From Anolis sagrei (Eukaryota > Chordata > Lepidosauria > Squamata > Anolidae), in contig NC_090025.1 in NCBI RefSeq assembly GCF_037176765.1, forward strand, positions 176,622,040 through 176,686,039: a stretch of DNA of 64,000 nt, read 5' to 3'. The translations under genes were made by a program, and so were the position numbers. Position 1 is the first letter of the stretch; each line of letters begins with the position of its first letter. Shown here piece after piece: positions 33,392-43,615 of this stretch. The notes beneath the pieces are model-generated. The model was given only the letters and a program-made list of their open reading frames with translations. It did no database searches and was not told the origin of the DNA.

Positions 33392-33752
33392 CAGGATGCC
33401 TGACTTGGCAAACTCCTCAGTTTCAGATCATCAGGAATCCTTGCCTGTAGCAGAAAGTGTCGAGATTGAGGAAAAAAATACCCTCTAAGCCAGTGTTTCT
33501 CAACCTGCCTAATGCCGCGACCCCTTAATACAGTTCCACATGTTGTAGTGACCCCCAACCATAACATTATTTTCGTAGCTACTTCATAACTGTAATTTTG
33601 CTACTGTTATGAATCGTAATGAAAATATCTGATATGCAGGACGTATTCTTATTCACTGGACCAAATTTGGCACAAATACCTGATACACCCAAACACTGGT
33701 GGGATTGGAGGGGGGATTGATTTTGTCATTTGTGAGTTGTAGTTGTTGGGAT

Positions 33753-34022
33753 GGAGCCTCCGGTAGCGCAGTGGGTTAAACCCCTGTGCCGGCAGAACTA
33801 AAGACCGACAGGTCGCAGGTTCAAATCCAGGGAGAGGCGGATGAGCTCCCTCTATCAGCTCCAGCTCCTCATACGGGGAAATGAGAGAAGCCTCCCACAA
33901 GGATGATAAAAACATCAAAATCATCCTGGCATCCCCTGGGCAACGTCCTTGCAGATGGCCAATTCTCTCACACCAGAAGCAACTTGCAGTTTCTCAAGTC
34001 GCTCCTGACACGACAAAAAAAA
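33753..34022 (+). repeat. tRNA-derived SINE (second family)
   Basis: ggagcctccggtagcgcagt to gctcctgacacgac plus an A-run; flanked by gttgttgggat / gttgctgggat. Confidence 0.9.
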
Positions 34023-34171
34023 ATGTTGCTGGGATTTATAGCTCACCTACAATCAAAAAGCATTTGGAACCCCACCAATGATAGAATTGAACCAAACTTG
34101 GCACAGAGAACTCCCATGACCAACAGAAAATACTGGAAAGGTTTGGTGGGCATTGACCTTGAGTTTTAGAG

Positions 34172-34393
34172 TTCCATCCGAACATTAGGAAGAACTTCCT
34201 GACTGTGAGAGCTGTTCAGCAGTGGAACTCTCTGCCCCGGAGTGTGGTGGAGGCTCCTTCTTTGGAGGCTTTTAAACAGAGGCTGGGTGGCCATTTGTGA
34301 GGGGTGCTTTGAATGCAATATTCCTGCTTCTTGGCAGGGGGTTGGACTGGATGGCCCATGAGGTCTCTTCCAACTCTATGATTCTATGATTCT
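34172..34393 (+). mobile_element. CR1 3' end
   Basis: ttccatccgaacattaggaa to the terminal attctatgattct. Confidence 0.9.
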
Positions 34394-34761
34394 CTGTAGT
34401 TCACCTACATCCAGAGAGCACTGTGGACTCAAATAATGATGGATCTGGACCAAACTTGGCATGAAGACTCAATACGCTCAAATGTGAACACTGGTGGAGT
34501 TTGGGGAAAATAGACCTTGACATTTAGGAGTTGTAGTTGCGAGGATTTATTCTGAACCCCTTCAACGATAGAATTGGGACAAACTCCCCACACAGAACCC
34601 CCTGAGCTACAGCAAATAATGTGTTTTTGATGGTCTTTGATGGTCTTTGATGACCCCTCTGGCACCCCCCTTTGATTACCCCTCTGGCACCCCACACAAG
34701 ACAGTGTGTGACCCCTCCCCCATGGGTCCCAACCCCCAGGTCGAGAAACGTTCCACTAAGC

Positions 34762-34898
34762 CAGACATGGGTGAACTTCAACCCTCCCGGGTGTTTTGGA
34801 CTTCAACTCCCACAATTCCAAACAGCCTACCAGCTGTTCGGAATTGTGGGAGTTGATGTTCAAAACAACCGGAGGGCCAAACTTGGCCCATGCCTGCA
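34762..34898. mobile_element. Palindromic hAT MITE abutting the SPIN-like element
   Basis: cagacatgggtgaac to ggcccatgcctg. Its left flank CACTAAGC is also the right flank of the preceding hAT; GTCTAAGC follows at 34899-34906. Confidence 0.8.
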
Positions 34899-34939
34899 GT
34901 CTAAGCTATAAGACCTATAAACAAAAATACAAGTGTATC

Positions 34940-35046
34940 AATTCATCCGGGCGTCCCCTGGGCAATATCCTTGCAGACGGCCAATTCTCTCACACCAGAA
35001 GCAGCTTGCAGTTTCTCAAGTCGCTCCTGACACGACAAAAAAAAAA
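34940..35046 (+). repeat. Second-family SINE, 3' part
   Basis: catccgggcgtcccctggg to gctcctgacacgacaaa. Confidence 0.85.
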
Positions 35047-35272
35047 TAATCTGTATGGCTTATCTTTTTTCTTACAAGACAGTGTGTGGACTGGTAAAAA
35101 AAAAAAGTGAACTATGCGTGATTTTCATTTAGCCACAAATGAGATGGTGAGATATCTATAGAGCATGGAAAAGTATATACATGTTTAATTAGAAAGGCTA
35201 TCCTTTACTTGGCCATTCATAAGGTTAGAAAAGGGTACAGCACTGGGACTCTGGTGCAGCTGGCTGACAGTC

Positions 35273-35463
35273 ACTGGGACTCTGGTGCAGCTGGCTGAAA
35301 GGTCATGAGTTCAAAGCCAGCCTAGGTCGGAGTGAGCCTCCGACCAATTTGTGTAGCTTGCTGTCGACCTTTGCAGCCCCAAAGACAGTTGGAGGCTAAT
35401 TTAACTAATTTACGAGGCCATAAAAATCTCCAGCAAGCATGCAAAGAATGAGGAAGTACTTAA
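35273..35463 (+). repeat. Third tRNA-derived SINE
   Basis: Head gactctggtgcagctggctg with ggtcatgagttcaaagcc, tail atctccagcaagcatgc. Its first 33 bases are duplicated just upstream (35239-35271). Confidence 0.7.
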
Positions 35464-35883
35464 GTGGCTTAAGGAGCTGGGTATGTTTAGCCTGAAGAAG
35501 AGAAGGCTGAGAGGAGATATGATAGCCATGCATAAATATGTGAGAGGAAGCCACAGGGAGGAGGGAGCAAGCTTGTTTTCTGCTTCCCTGGAGACTAGGA
35601 CGCGGAACAATGGCTTCAAACTACAAGAGATTCCATCTGAACATTAGGAAGAACTTCCTGACTGTGAGAGCCGTTCAGCAGTGGAACTCTCTGCCCCGGA
35701 GTGTGGTGGAGGCTCCTTCTTTGGAAGCTTTTAAACCTTCTTTGGAAGCCTTCTTTGGAAGCTTTTAAACAGAGGCTGGATGGCCATCTGTCAGGGGTGA
35801 TTTGAATGCAATATTCCTGCTTCTTGGCAGGGGGTTGGACTGGATGGCCCATGAGGTCTCTTCCAACCCTTTGATTCTATGAT
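35464..35883 (+). mobile_element. CR1 3' end
   Basis: gaagagaaggctgagaggag to gattctatgatt; a short local duplication of ccttctttggaagc is present. Confidence 0.9.
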
Positions 35884-36010
35884 TAATCAGTGTCACAAAT
35901 GGACGGTGAAGCAACAGCTCCCCTGGTGGCCAAAATACCCTCATGAAAATGCTGAAATGTTAAATAGCCTCTGTGTGTCTGTCTATATATGTTGTGTGTC
36001 TATGGCATTG

Positions 36011-36087
36011 AATGTTTGTAATCCGCTCTGAGTCCCCTGTGGGGTGAGAAGGGCGGGATTTAAATACTGTAAATAAATAAATAAATT
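36011..36087 (+). repeat. LINE 3' tail fragment
   Basis: gtttgtaatccgctctgag to aaataaataaataaa. Confidence 0.65.
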
Positions 36088-36165
36088 TGTAGAATTGAGC
36101 AGAAATTGTTCCTTTTGATTACTGCCTTTTGCAACTACTATTGTCATAATTACTTCTCACATCAA

Positions 36166-36262
36166 AATCATCTGGGCGTCCCCTGGGCAACGTCCTTGCA
36201 GACGGCCAATTCCCTCACACCAGAAGCGACTTGCAGTTTCTCAAGTCACTCCTGACACAACA
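36166..36262 (+). repeat. Second-family SINE, 3' part
   Basis: atcatctgggcgtcccctgg to cactcctgacacaac. Confidence 0.85.
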
Positions 36263-36654
36263 AAACAAACAAACAAAACTATTCTATGGGATCTTGGGAA
36301 CTGTAGTCTTTTGGCAGAGAAAGCTTTAAAACTACAACTCCCATGATTCCATAGCATTGAGTCTGGGAAGTTAACCTGATGCCAAACTGAATCCATTCCT
36401 TCCTGTCTTAAAAACCAACAGGAGAAAAGCATTTTTTTAAACAAGTAAACAGTTTTGCTTAATTTAGGAGAAAGGGAAGCATGCCACACTGCAGAAATAT
36501 TTAATCCTGCTTACCAGCTGCACTGAAAGTTTCCCACAATAATAAAATAATAATAATAATAACCCCAACTCTCAAATGGATTGCCACCATTGAGGTTTAA
36601 GACCTACAGTATCCAATTGCAGCAAACACAGCAGTTCAAACATACACACCTTCA

Positions 36655-36800
36655 ATGTCCTATCCTCTTCCGGTTCTCACTTGGAAGCCGCTCCCCTCTT
36701 CGAAATCTCTATGGTGCTCTGTCCTATTCTTTCCCCATTCATTGCCCCGCATTTGTTCGCGTGGGAACCGGAAGTGTTGACGCTTCCTGGCGCTCTCTTT
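36655..36800 (-). promoter_or_regulatory. ETFBKMT: Candidate ETFBKMT promoter
   Basis: A small GC/CpG-richer block with two ETS-type boxes, cttccggttc (36668-36677) and accggaagtg (36767-36776), about 3.3 kb upstream of the first coding exon. It would sit before a noncoding first exon. Position and motifs are the only support. Confidence 0.4.
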
Positions 36801-36814
36801 AGTTCCAAAACCTT

Positions 36815-36903
36815 TGTCCCTCCAGTGTTTTGGACTTCAACTCCCAGAATGCCTCTCAATTGCTCGCTCTCACTGAGGCTTCTGGGAGTTGAAGTCCAAA
36901 CCC
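36815..36903. mobile_element. Shortened palindromic hAT MITE
   Basis: ttttggacttcaactcccag and its complement around a short loop; the ends are lost. Confidence 0.6.
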
Positions 36904-37083
36904 AGGAAGACTAGTTTTTTCCCCTTTTACAAAGGCTTTTCTATACCTCTAACTGCATAAAGTTATCACTGTTTTGTGGATATTTTTTTCTTCTGCATTG
37001 GTCACCCCGAATGTGTTAACAGTGTTTATGCTACAATTCCCATGGCTCTGGGAATTGTAGTTCAAAGTGTTAAGAAGGGCAAT

Positions 37084-37442
37084 CAAATACTAATCAAGGT
37101 GGTCAGTTGAAACATTCACACCTAGCTGCAGCAGACAAGAGTCAAAACAACAGAGAGTAAACTATCAGGCACATCAAATCACCTCTCAACAAAAGATTCC
37201 CCCAGGCACTTCCAAGCCATTATATGCTAATCAAGGTGGTCAGTTGAAGCATTAACACCTAGCTCCAGCAGACAAGAGTCCTTTATCCTACCCTGGTCAT
37301 TCCACAGATATATAAACCCCTTTTCCTAATTCCAACAGACCTCACTACCTCTGAGGGTGCTTGCCATAGATGCAGGCGAAACGTCAGGAGAGAATGCCTC
37401 TAGAACATGGCCATATAGCCCGAAAAAAACTACAACAACCCG
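37084..37442 (+). mobile_element. PLE copy with internal partial duplication
   Basis: The block ctaatcaaggtggtcagttg to agcagacaagag occurs twice (from 37091 and from 37228). The hammerhead region is altered at the first box. Confidence 0.78.
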
Positions 37443-37481
37443 GCAATGGTTCTTCTCCCCTGCTTTAGACAAACACAAACC

Positions 37482-37702
37482 TATATGTGAAACAGGGTGC
37501 ATCTACACTGTAGATTTAACGCAGTTCGGCGCCACTTTAACTACCACTTTGCTCCATGCTATGGAATTTTGGGATTTGTAGTATGGTAAGGGGACAGTAC
37601 TGCCAGAGGTGCCTTTTGCAAAACTACATCCTCCAGGATTTCATAGCATTGACCCATTGCAGTTAAAGTGGTGTTGAACTGCATTAATTCTACAGTGTAG
37701 AC
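37482..37702. mobile_element. MITE with tctacactgtaga ends
   Basis: catctacactgtagattta and its inverted partner attctacagtgtagac; a relative lies at 46255-46475. Confidence 0.6.
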
Positions 37703-37836
37703 CAGGCCTGGGCCAGCTCGGGTCCTCCAGGTGTTTTGGACTCCAACTCCCACAATTCCTAACAGCCGGTAGGCTGTTAGGAATTGTGGGAGTTGGAGTC
37801 CAAAACACCTGGAGGACCTGAGCTGGCCCAAGCCTG
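37703..37836. mobile_element. Palindromic hAT MITE inserted at the end of another MITE
   Basis: caggcctgggccagc / gctggcccaagcctg; flanks GTGTAGAC and GTGTAGAT match at 7 of 8. Confidence 0.88.
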
Positions 37837-38357
37837 GTGTAGATACTTATCTTTATGTCAGGATATAGTTAACTAAGTTAGTGTGGTGCCCTTTTTACCT
37901 TGTGTCTATTGTAGATATAGTTCCTCCTCATTGAAAGCCAAGGCAGAAATCATAATACAAAAATAATAATATGGTTTAATGCATCCCAGCCTGAAGGAGA
38001 GGCTGGCCAGCTTCATCTAAAAGGCCTCTCCATTGCCAAGGTAGCCAGTTCTGTATTCCAGAACCATTCATTGTGAGGTACACTCACAGGAAGACAGGTA
38101 TTTTAAGGCCAATAATACGAGGGTTGAATGAAGAGTAATGCCTCCATCTTCGTAACTCCTCAACAGATGGCAGTCCTGGTCTTCGGCAGGCACTGGCTTG
38201 TTCAGTAGACTCTCCTCTACAGTTCCATTTTGGTGGGAAGCCTTATCATTGAATCGTTGTGTTGTGAAAGTGCGAAGTATGGACCCTGCGCAGACGGTCG
38301 GTCAATGCGACTTAAGCAATGTGCAGTCATTGAATTCTTGATAGCAGAAGGTGTCAC

Positions 38358-38405
38358 CCCAAATAATAATAATCATAATCATAATCATAATAATAATAAT
38401 AGTAA
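38358..38405. repeat. (AAT)n array, left
   Basis: aataataat with cat interruptions; the left half of the array into which the R4-like LINE inserted. Confidence 0.85.
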
Positions 38406-39103
38406 TTGAAGCCATCAAAGCCGGAATTGAAAAGTCAACGACAGATCCTAAGTGTAGGCTCTGCAAGGAAGCAGATGAAACAATAAATCACATCCTCAGC
38501 TGCTGCAAGAAGATCGCGCAGACAGACTACAAGCAGAGGCACAACACCGTTGCTCAGCTGATTCATTGGAACTTGTGCCACAAATACCATCTGCCTGCGA
38601 CAAAGAACTGGTGGGATCACAAGCCAGAAAAAGTTACAGAGAATGAACATGTCAAACTACTCTGGGACTTCAGGATTCAACCAGACAGAGTTTTGGAGCA
38701 CAATATTCCTGACCTCACAATCGTGTTAAAAAACAAAGTATGGATCATCGATGTCGCAATCCCAGGTAACAGCAGGATTGCAGAGAAACAACTGGAAAAG
38801 CTGACATGATATGAGGATTTAAAGATCGAACTGCAAAGACTCTGGCACAAACCAGTAAAGGTGGTCCCAGTGGTGATCGGCACATTGGGTACAGTGTCTA
38901 AAGACCTTGGCCTGCACTTAAACACAATTGCCGCTGACAAGATTACCATCTGCCATCTGCAAAAGGCCACCTTACTGGGATCTGCATGCATTATTCGTCG
39001 GTACATCACATAGTCCTAGACACTTGGAAAGTGTCTGATGTGTGATCCAATACAACAGCCAGCAGAGTGATCTTGTCTGCTGTGGACTCATCTTGTTGTG
39101 TTT

Positions 39104-39105
<2 letters not shown>
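38406..39105 (+). mobile_element. R4/Dong-type LINE, C-terminal part
   Basis: Encodes a CCHC motif (CRLCKEADETINHILSCC) and a restriction-like endonuclease region with 'IPDLTIVLKNKVWIIDVAIP', continued past one stop by 'YEDLKIELQRLWHKPVKVVP'. This is the ending of R2/R4/Dong-like LINEs. (AAT)n lies on both sides, matching the known TAA-repeat preference of Dong-type elements. Confidence 0.8.
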
Positions 39106-39150
<45 letters not shown>

Positions 39151-39151
39151 T
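39106..39151. repeat. (AAT)n array, right
   Basis: About 15 perfect AAT units; adjoins the tail of the reverse LINE, whose 3' tail is (ATT)n. Confidence 0.9.
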
Positions 39152-39835
39152 TTATTTTTATGCCCCGCCAACCATCTCCCCAAAGGGACACAGGGTGGCT
39201 TACAAGGGAGAAGCCCGAAAATTACAAATAAAACACAACCGATTGAAAACATCAGATAAGACATAAAAACAATCACAATTGTAAACAACATCAAAGCAAT
39301 GTGGCTGAGAAAAAGAACATAACTGAGGTACAGGCTCACTGAGCTCAATACATTGTGAATGGAGCACAAGGAAAGTGCAACAATCAAGTAGACAGGGCTG
39401 GAAATACTGTCATCAACAGTGTTGAGGTAGACAATAAGACAATAAGAGGGCTGACGTAAAGTGCTGAACTTAAAGTAGGGACAGGAAAATTACTGGTGGA
39501 CTGCTTAATTAAAAGCACACCAGAACATCCAGGTTTTTAGTTGTCTCCGGAAAGAAGACAAAGTGGGAGCCTGTCTGATCTCCCTAGGGAGGGATTTCCA
39601 GAGCCGGGGGGCCACCACCGAGAAGGCCTTGTCCCCACCAACCGTGCTTGAGATAGCGGAGGGAGAGAGAGCACTGCCTCTCTGGATGATCTCAAGGTAC
39701 GCACTGGTTCATAGGGGAAGATGCGATCGCGGAGATAAGCAGGTCCCAAACTGTTTAGGGCTTTATAGGTGATAACCTGCACCTTGAATTGGGACCAGAA
39801 ACTTATTTGAAGCCAGTGGAGCTGTTTAAATGGGG
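39152..39835 (-). mobile_element. L2/CR1-group LINE, 3' part
   Basis: The complement encodes 'FKQLHWLQISFWSQFKVQVI' and 'LNSLGPAYLRDRIF', and has the gtaagccaccctg-type tail. It ends at a G-run (39831-39845). Confidence 0.85.
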
Positions 39836-40576
39836 GGGGGGGGGGTAGTTTCATCAGAGAATGCAAGCTGTTTATTGTGATTGTGTTGATGTGAGTACTG
39901 TGTGAGTAAGTTTAAAGACGTTGAGGTGGGAACATCTGGCTTGCGTGACAAACAAAGAGTTGGACGTCCTGTGACAGCAACCACCGAGGGTCACAAGCAA
40001 AAGGTTGACAGATTGATTCAGGACGATCGTTGTATCACGCAGAGAGAAATTTCAAGCACCATCAGCATTTCACAAGAACGTGTGGGTCACATTATTGTTT
40101 TGCTTGGCTATCGGAAGATCTGTGCACGATGGGTATTTTGAGAGAACTGTGAGACACAAAGAGTTGGATGTTCTGTGACAGCAACCACCGAGTTTCACAA
40201 GCAAAAGGTTGACAGATTGATTCAGGACAATCGTCTTATCAGAGAGAAATTTCAAGAATAATCGGCATTTCACAAGAACATGTGAGTCACATTATTGCTT
40301 TGCTTGGCTAACAGAAGATCTGTGCATGATGGGTATATTGATAGAACTGTGAGACGCTAGTTGCGGAAACAGAGTATTGACTTCTTTCATGACGGCTTCA
40401 GAAAACTTGTTCATCGTTGGCAGAAATGTATCCATTGTCTGGTGATTATGTGGGAAAATGAATCGTGGTAGTTAAAGAGCACATTCTAAAGATTATTCCT
40501 GCATTTGATTTATTAAAACATTCCTATGCAAACCCAAGTAATGAAGGTGGAGGCATTACTTTTCATTCAACCTTCA

Positions 40577-41062
40577 TAAATTAATAAGCTTGCTATCCTT
40601 ATCATATAAAGAAAACATGGGCCAACAAGTTTGCACATCCCTGCTATAGACTCTTATAATAAAATTTAACTTATTTTTTGTATGTGGTTTGAAACCGCAT
40701 TATAGGGCCGTGTAGACAGGACCTCAGCCACCCCTGTGGGTAACCACGAAGTATTTGGGAATCCTGAATATATTTAACCTGTCTTTAAGGTCCCTTCTAA
40801 ACAGCTATATAAAATCCAGACTACCTGCTTTGAACTGGATTATATGACAGTGTAGACTAAGATAATCAGATAATGTGGATTTTCCGCTTCCATAATCTGG
40901 ATTATCTGACCGTGTAAAAGGGGTCTAAGATGTATGAATAACAGGCACACATTAAGGATTTGTGCTTAGATGTCCTCAAATTCATAAGGTTAGGAGGACA
41001 TCTAGTGATCACTTATTTTAATGCACTGACTGCTAAAAAAAAAGCCCTGCATTACAACTCAG
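40577..41062. other. Intergenic with MITE remnants
   Basis: 40700-40930 contains ccgtgtagac and gattatatgacagtgtagac pieces of small DNA elements; otherwise nothing recognised. Confidence 0.45.
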
Positions 41063-41205
41063 GGCCCTTCCACACAGCTCTATATCCCAGAATACCAAGG
41101 CAGAAAGTTGCTTTAAACTGAGTTATCTGAGTCCACACTCATAAAATGTGGGATTTTCTGTCTTGACATTCTGGGATATAGGGCGGTGTGGAAGAGCCCT
41201 CAGAC
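41063..41205. mobile_element. MITE with gggcccttccacac ends
   Basis: gggcccttccacacagc and gtgtggaagagccct are inverted; TCA on both sides. Confidence 0.7.
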
Positions 41206-41250
41206 CACATCTACACTGCAATATAAATGCAGTTTGAAAACTGCATTAAA

Positions 41251-41782
41251 TAGAATCATAGAGTTGGAAGAAACCTTGTGGGCTATCCACTCCAACCCTC
41301 TGCAAAGAAGCAGGAAAGTCACATTCAAAGCACCCCCAACAGATGGCCATCCATCCTCTGTTTAAAAGCGTCCAAAGAAGGAGCCTCCACCACACTCCGG
41401 GGCAGAGAGTTCCACTGCTGAACAACTCTCACAGTCAGGACGTTCTTCCTCATGTTCAGATGGAACCTCCTTTCTTGTAATTTGAAGCCATTGTTCTGCG
41501 CCCTAGTCTCCAGGGCAGCAGAAAACAAGCTTGTTCGCTCCTCCCTATGACTTCCTTCACATATTTATCCATGGCCCTCATCATGTTTCCTCTCAGCCTT
41601 CTCTTCTGCAGGCTAAACATGCACAGCTCTTTAAGCTGCTCCTCATAGGGCTTGTTCTCCAGACCCATGATCATTATAGTCACCCTCCTCTGGACAAATT
41701 CCAGCTTGTCATTATCTCCTTTATATCGCAGTGCCCAGAATTGGACACAGTATTCCAGGTGTGGCAGAATAGAGGGGTAGCA
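41251..41782 (-). mobile_element. CR1 LINE 3' part
   Basis: agaatcatagagttggaag through the RT C-terminus to gacacagtattccaggtgtg. Confidence 0.92.
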
Positions 41783-41974
41783 TGTTCAATGTAAACTCAT
41801 ATAATACAGTATTATATATGAGTCGACACTGACCATATGCAGTTTCAAACGACATTATATGGCCGTGTAGATGGGGCCATACACTGATTAAATTTGGGGT
41901 TTTCCAATTAAATAATAAATACATGCTTGCTTGTAACACTGCATATGTAAAGCTGTTTAACTGTTATGACTCTA

Positions 41975-42253
41975 TTTCTTTTTTTGTTTGTGTCAGGAAC
42001 TACTCTGACTGAGAAACTGCAAATCGCTTCTGGTGTGAAAGAATTGGCCGCGTGCAAGGACGTTGCCCAGGGGACGCCCGGATGTTTTGATGTGTTACCA
42101 TCCTCGTAGGAGGCTTCTCTCATGTCCCCACATGAGGAGCTGGAGCTGATAGAGGTAGCTCATCTGCGCTCACCCCGGATTCGACCCTGCAACCTGTCGG
42201 TGTTCAGTCCTGCCGGCACAGGGGTTTAACCCACTGAACCACTGGGGGCTCCT
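41975..42253 (-). repeat. tRNA-derived SINE (second family)
   Basis: T-run, tgtgtcaggaactactctg to ccactgggggctcc. Confidence 0.9.
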
Positions 42254-42474
42254 ATGAGCTCTATTGAATACTGGGAATTATCATTTGCTGAAGTACTTAG
42301 AATTCCCCACTAGGAAGCTCTAGTATATACCCTTGAATCTTATCACTAGAGTTCCCAAACCAAGAGACAGAGTTTGTGGAAATTGTGCCCAGAAATATTC
42401 TCACAGGATACTTTTAAGTCTGTGTGATCTTTTCGCCTCCCAATTTAAAGAATCATAGAAAGCATAAGAACTCT

Positions 42475-42905
42475 TCACTGGACTGGTTTATATTATAATA
42501 ATTTTATTATTATAATTATTACATTATTTTACTCTATTATTATTACTACATTTATTATTTTACTCTATTATCACTGATACTATTACATTTCCATTATTTT
42601 ATGCTAGAATTTTACTCTACATTTATTATTTTACTCTATTTATAATTATATTTATTTTACTCTATTTATTATTGTTATTATTACATTTATTATTTTACTC
42701 AGTTATTATTACATTTATTATTATTTTGTTACATTTATTATTTTACTTTACTTATTATTACATTTATTATTTTATGCTATTATTATTACATTTCCATTAT
42801 TTTACGCTATTATTACTATTATCATTATATTTCCATTATTTTACGCTATTATTTTTATTATTAATATTGCATTTATTATTTTACTCTCTTTATTATTATT
42901 GGAAG
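42475..42905. repeat. TTA-rich low-complexity block
   Basis: Loose repeats of ttattattacatttattatt and ttttactc. Confidence 0.85.
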
Positions 42906-42983
42906 GATACGTAAGCACATTTACATTGAAGAAGATTAGAATAATGGTGTGCAGAAGTCATTGATCCTATGTATATGTTTAAC

Positions 42984-43615
42984 TGTTAGAGTGTATGTTT
43001 ATGTTTGTAACAGTAGCTAAGACTAGAGTTATCTGGTTTGAACCAACAGGGAGCGTTGCCATGGAAACCAGGCAGGCTAGCTCAGAGAGTGAGAAGTGGG
43101 CGGAGCTAAGGAGGAGAAGCTATCTGTGTCTTTGGAAAAGGGGCAGTTAGAGTGAGAGTGAGAGAGAGTGGAGAGGCTTGGAAAAGCCCGGGAGAGAGGT
43201 GTGTGAATAGCTAGAGGTTTTTCAGTCTAGGAAGGCTGAAGGGAGAAACCTGACCAGTTTCTTTAGTTAAAATAGACTAAAGGAAGCTTGTAAGATCCCT
43301 AGTCGAGGAAGGACTAGAGATCAGGGATTTAATCAAGGAAAGATCAAATTGGAAAGCTATTCATATTAGGAAACATTGTTCACCAAAGTGCTTCACCTCA
43401 GTAAAAGTTAATCACGAGCTGTGTCAACTAGGAGAGAATACTGTATTACAAACTAAGTTATATTCAAAGTTCTATAAGTCATTTAACAGCCTGCAACCAT
43501 ATACTTTGTACAAAATAAACTTGTTAACTTTTGTTGAAGACCGTCTCATCTCCATTAATCTGCGTCTGTAGAGCCAGATCTCATCAGTAATACCTTAATA
43601 CCTCACGTTGGTGGC
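42984..43615 (+). mobile_element. Probable LTR fossil
   Basis: Starts TGTTAGAG and ends near acctca, followed by ttggtggcag, which resembles a primer-binding site; AATAAA at 43514-43519. Broken; no coding part is seen next to it. Confidence 0.5.

Larger units (their letters stand above)
33491..34753 (+). mobile_element. SPIN-like hAT with two nested insertions
   Basis: Starts cagtgtttctcaacctgcct and ends near ccccaggtcgagaaacg. Flanks CTCTAAGC (33483-33490) and CACTAAGC (34754-34761) match at 7 of 8. A SINE (33753-34022) and a CR1 (34172-34393) are inserted in it. Confidence 0.87.
38118..40576 (+). mobile_element. Mariner element carrying nested LINEs
   Basis: Inverted ends (gagggttgaatgaagagtaa and its partner ttacttttcattcaacctt) between TA dinucleotides at 38116-38117 and 40577-40578. 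After the nest, 39900-40140 encodes 'KQKVDRLIQDDRCITQREIS' and 'YRKICARWV', the helix-turn-helix part of mariner transposase. The catalytic region is absent. Confidence 0.85.

Noticed and set aside
38351-38809. 152-residue frame with a CCHC motif
   Set aside because: It is the C-terminal part of an R4/Dong-type LINE and starts inside an AAT array.
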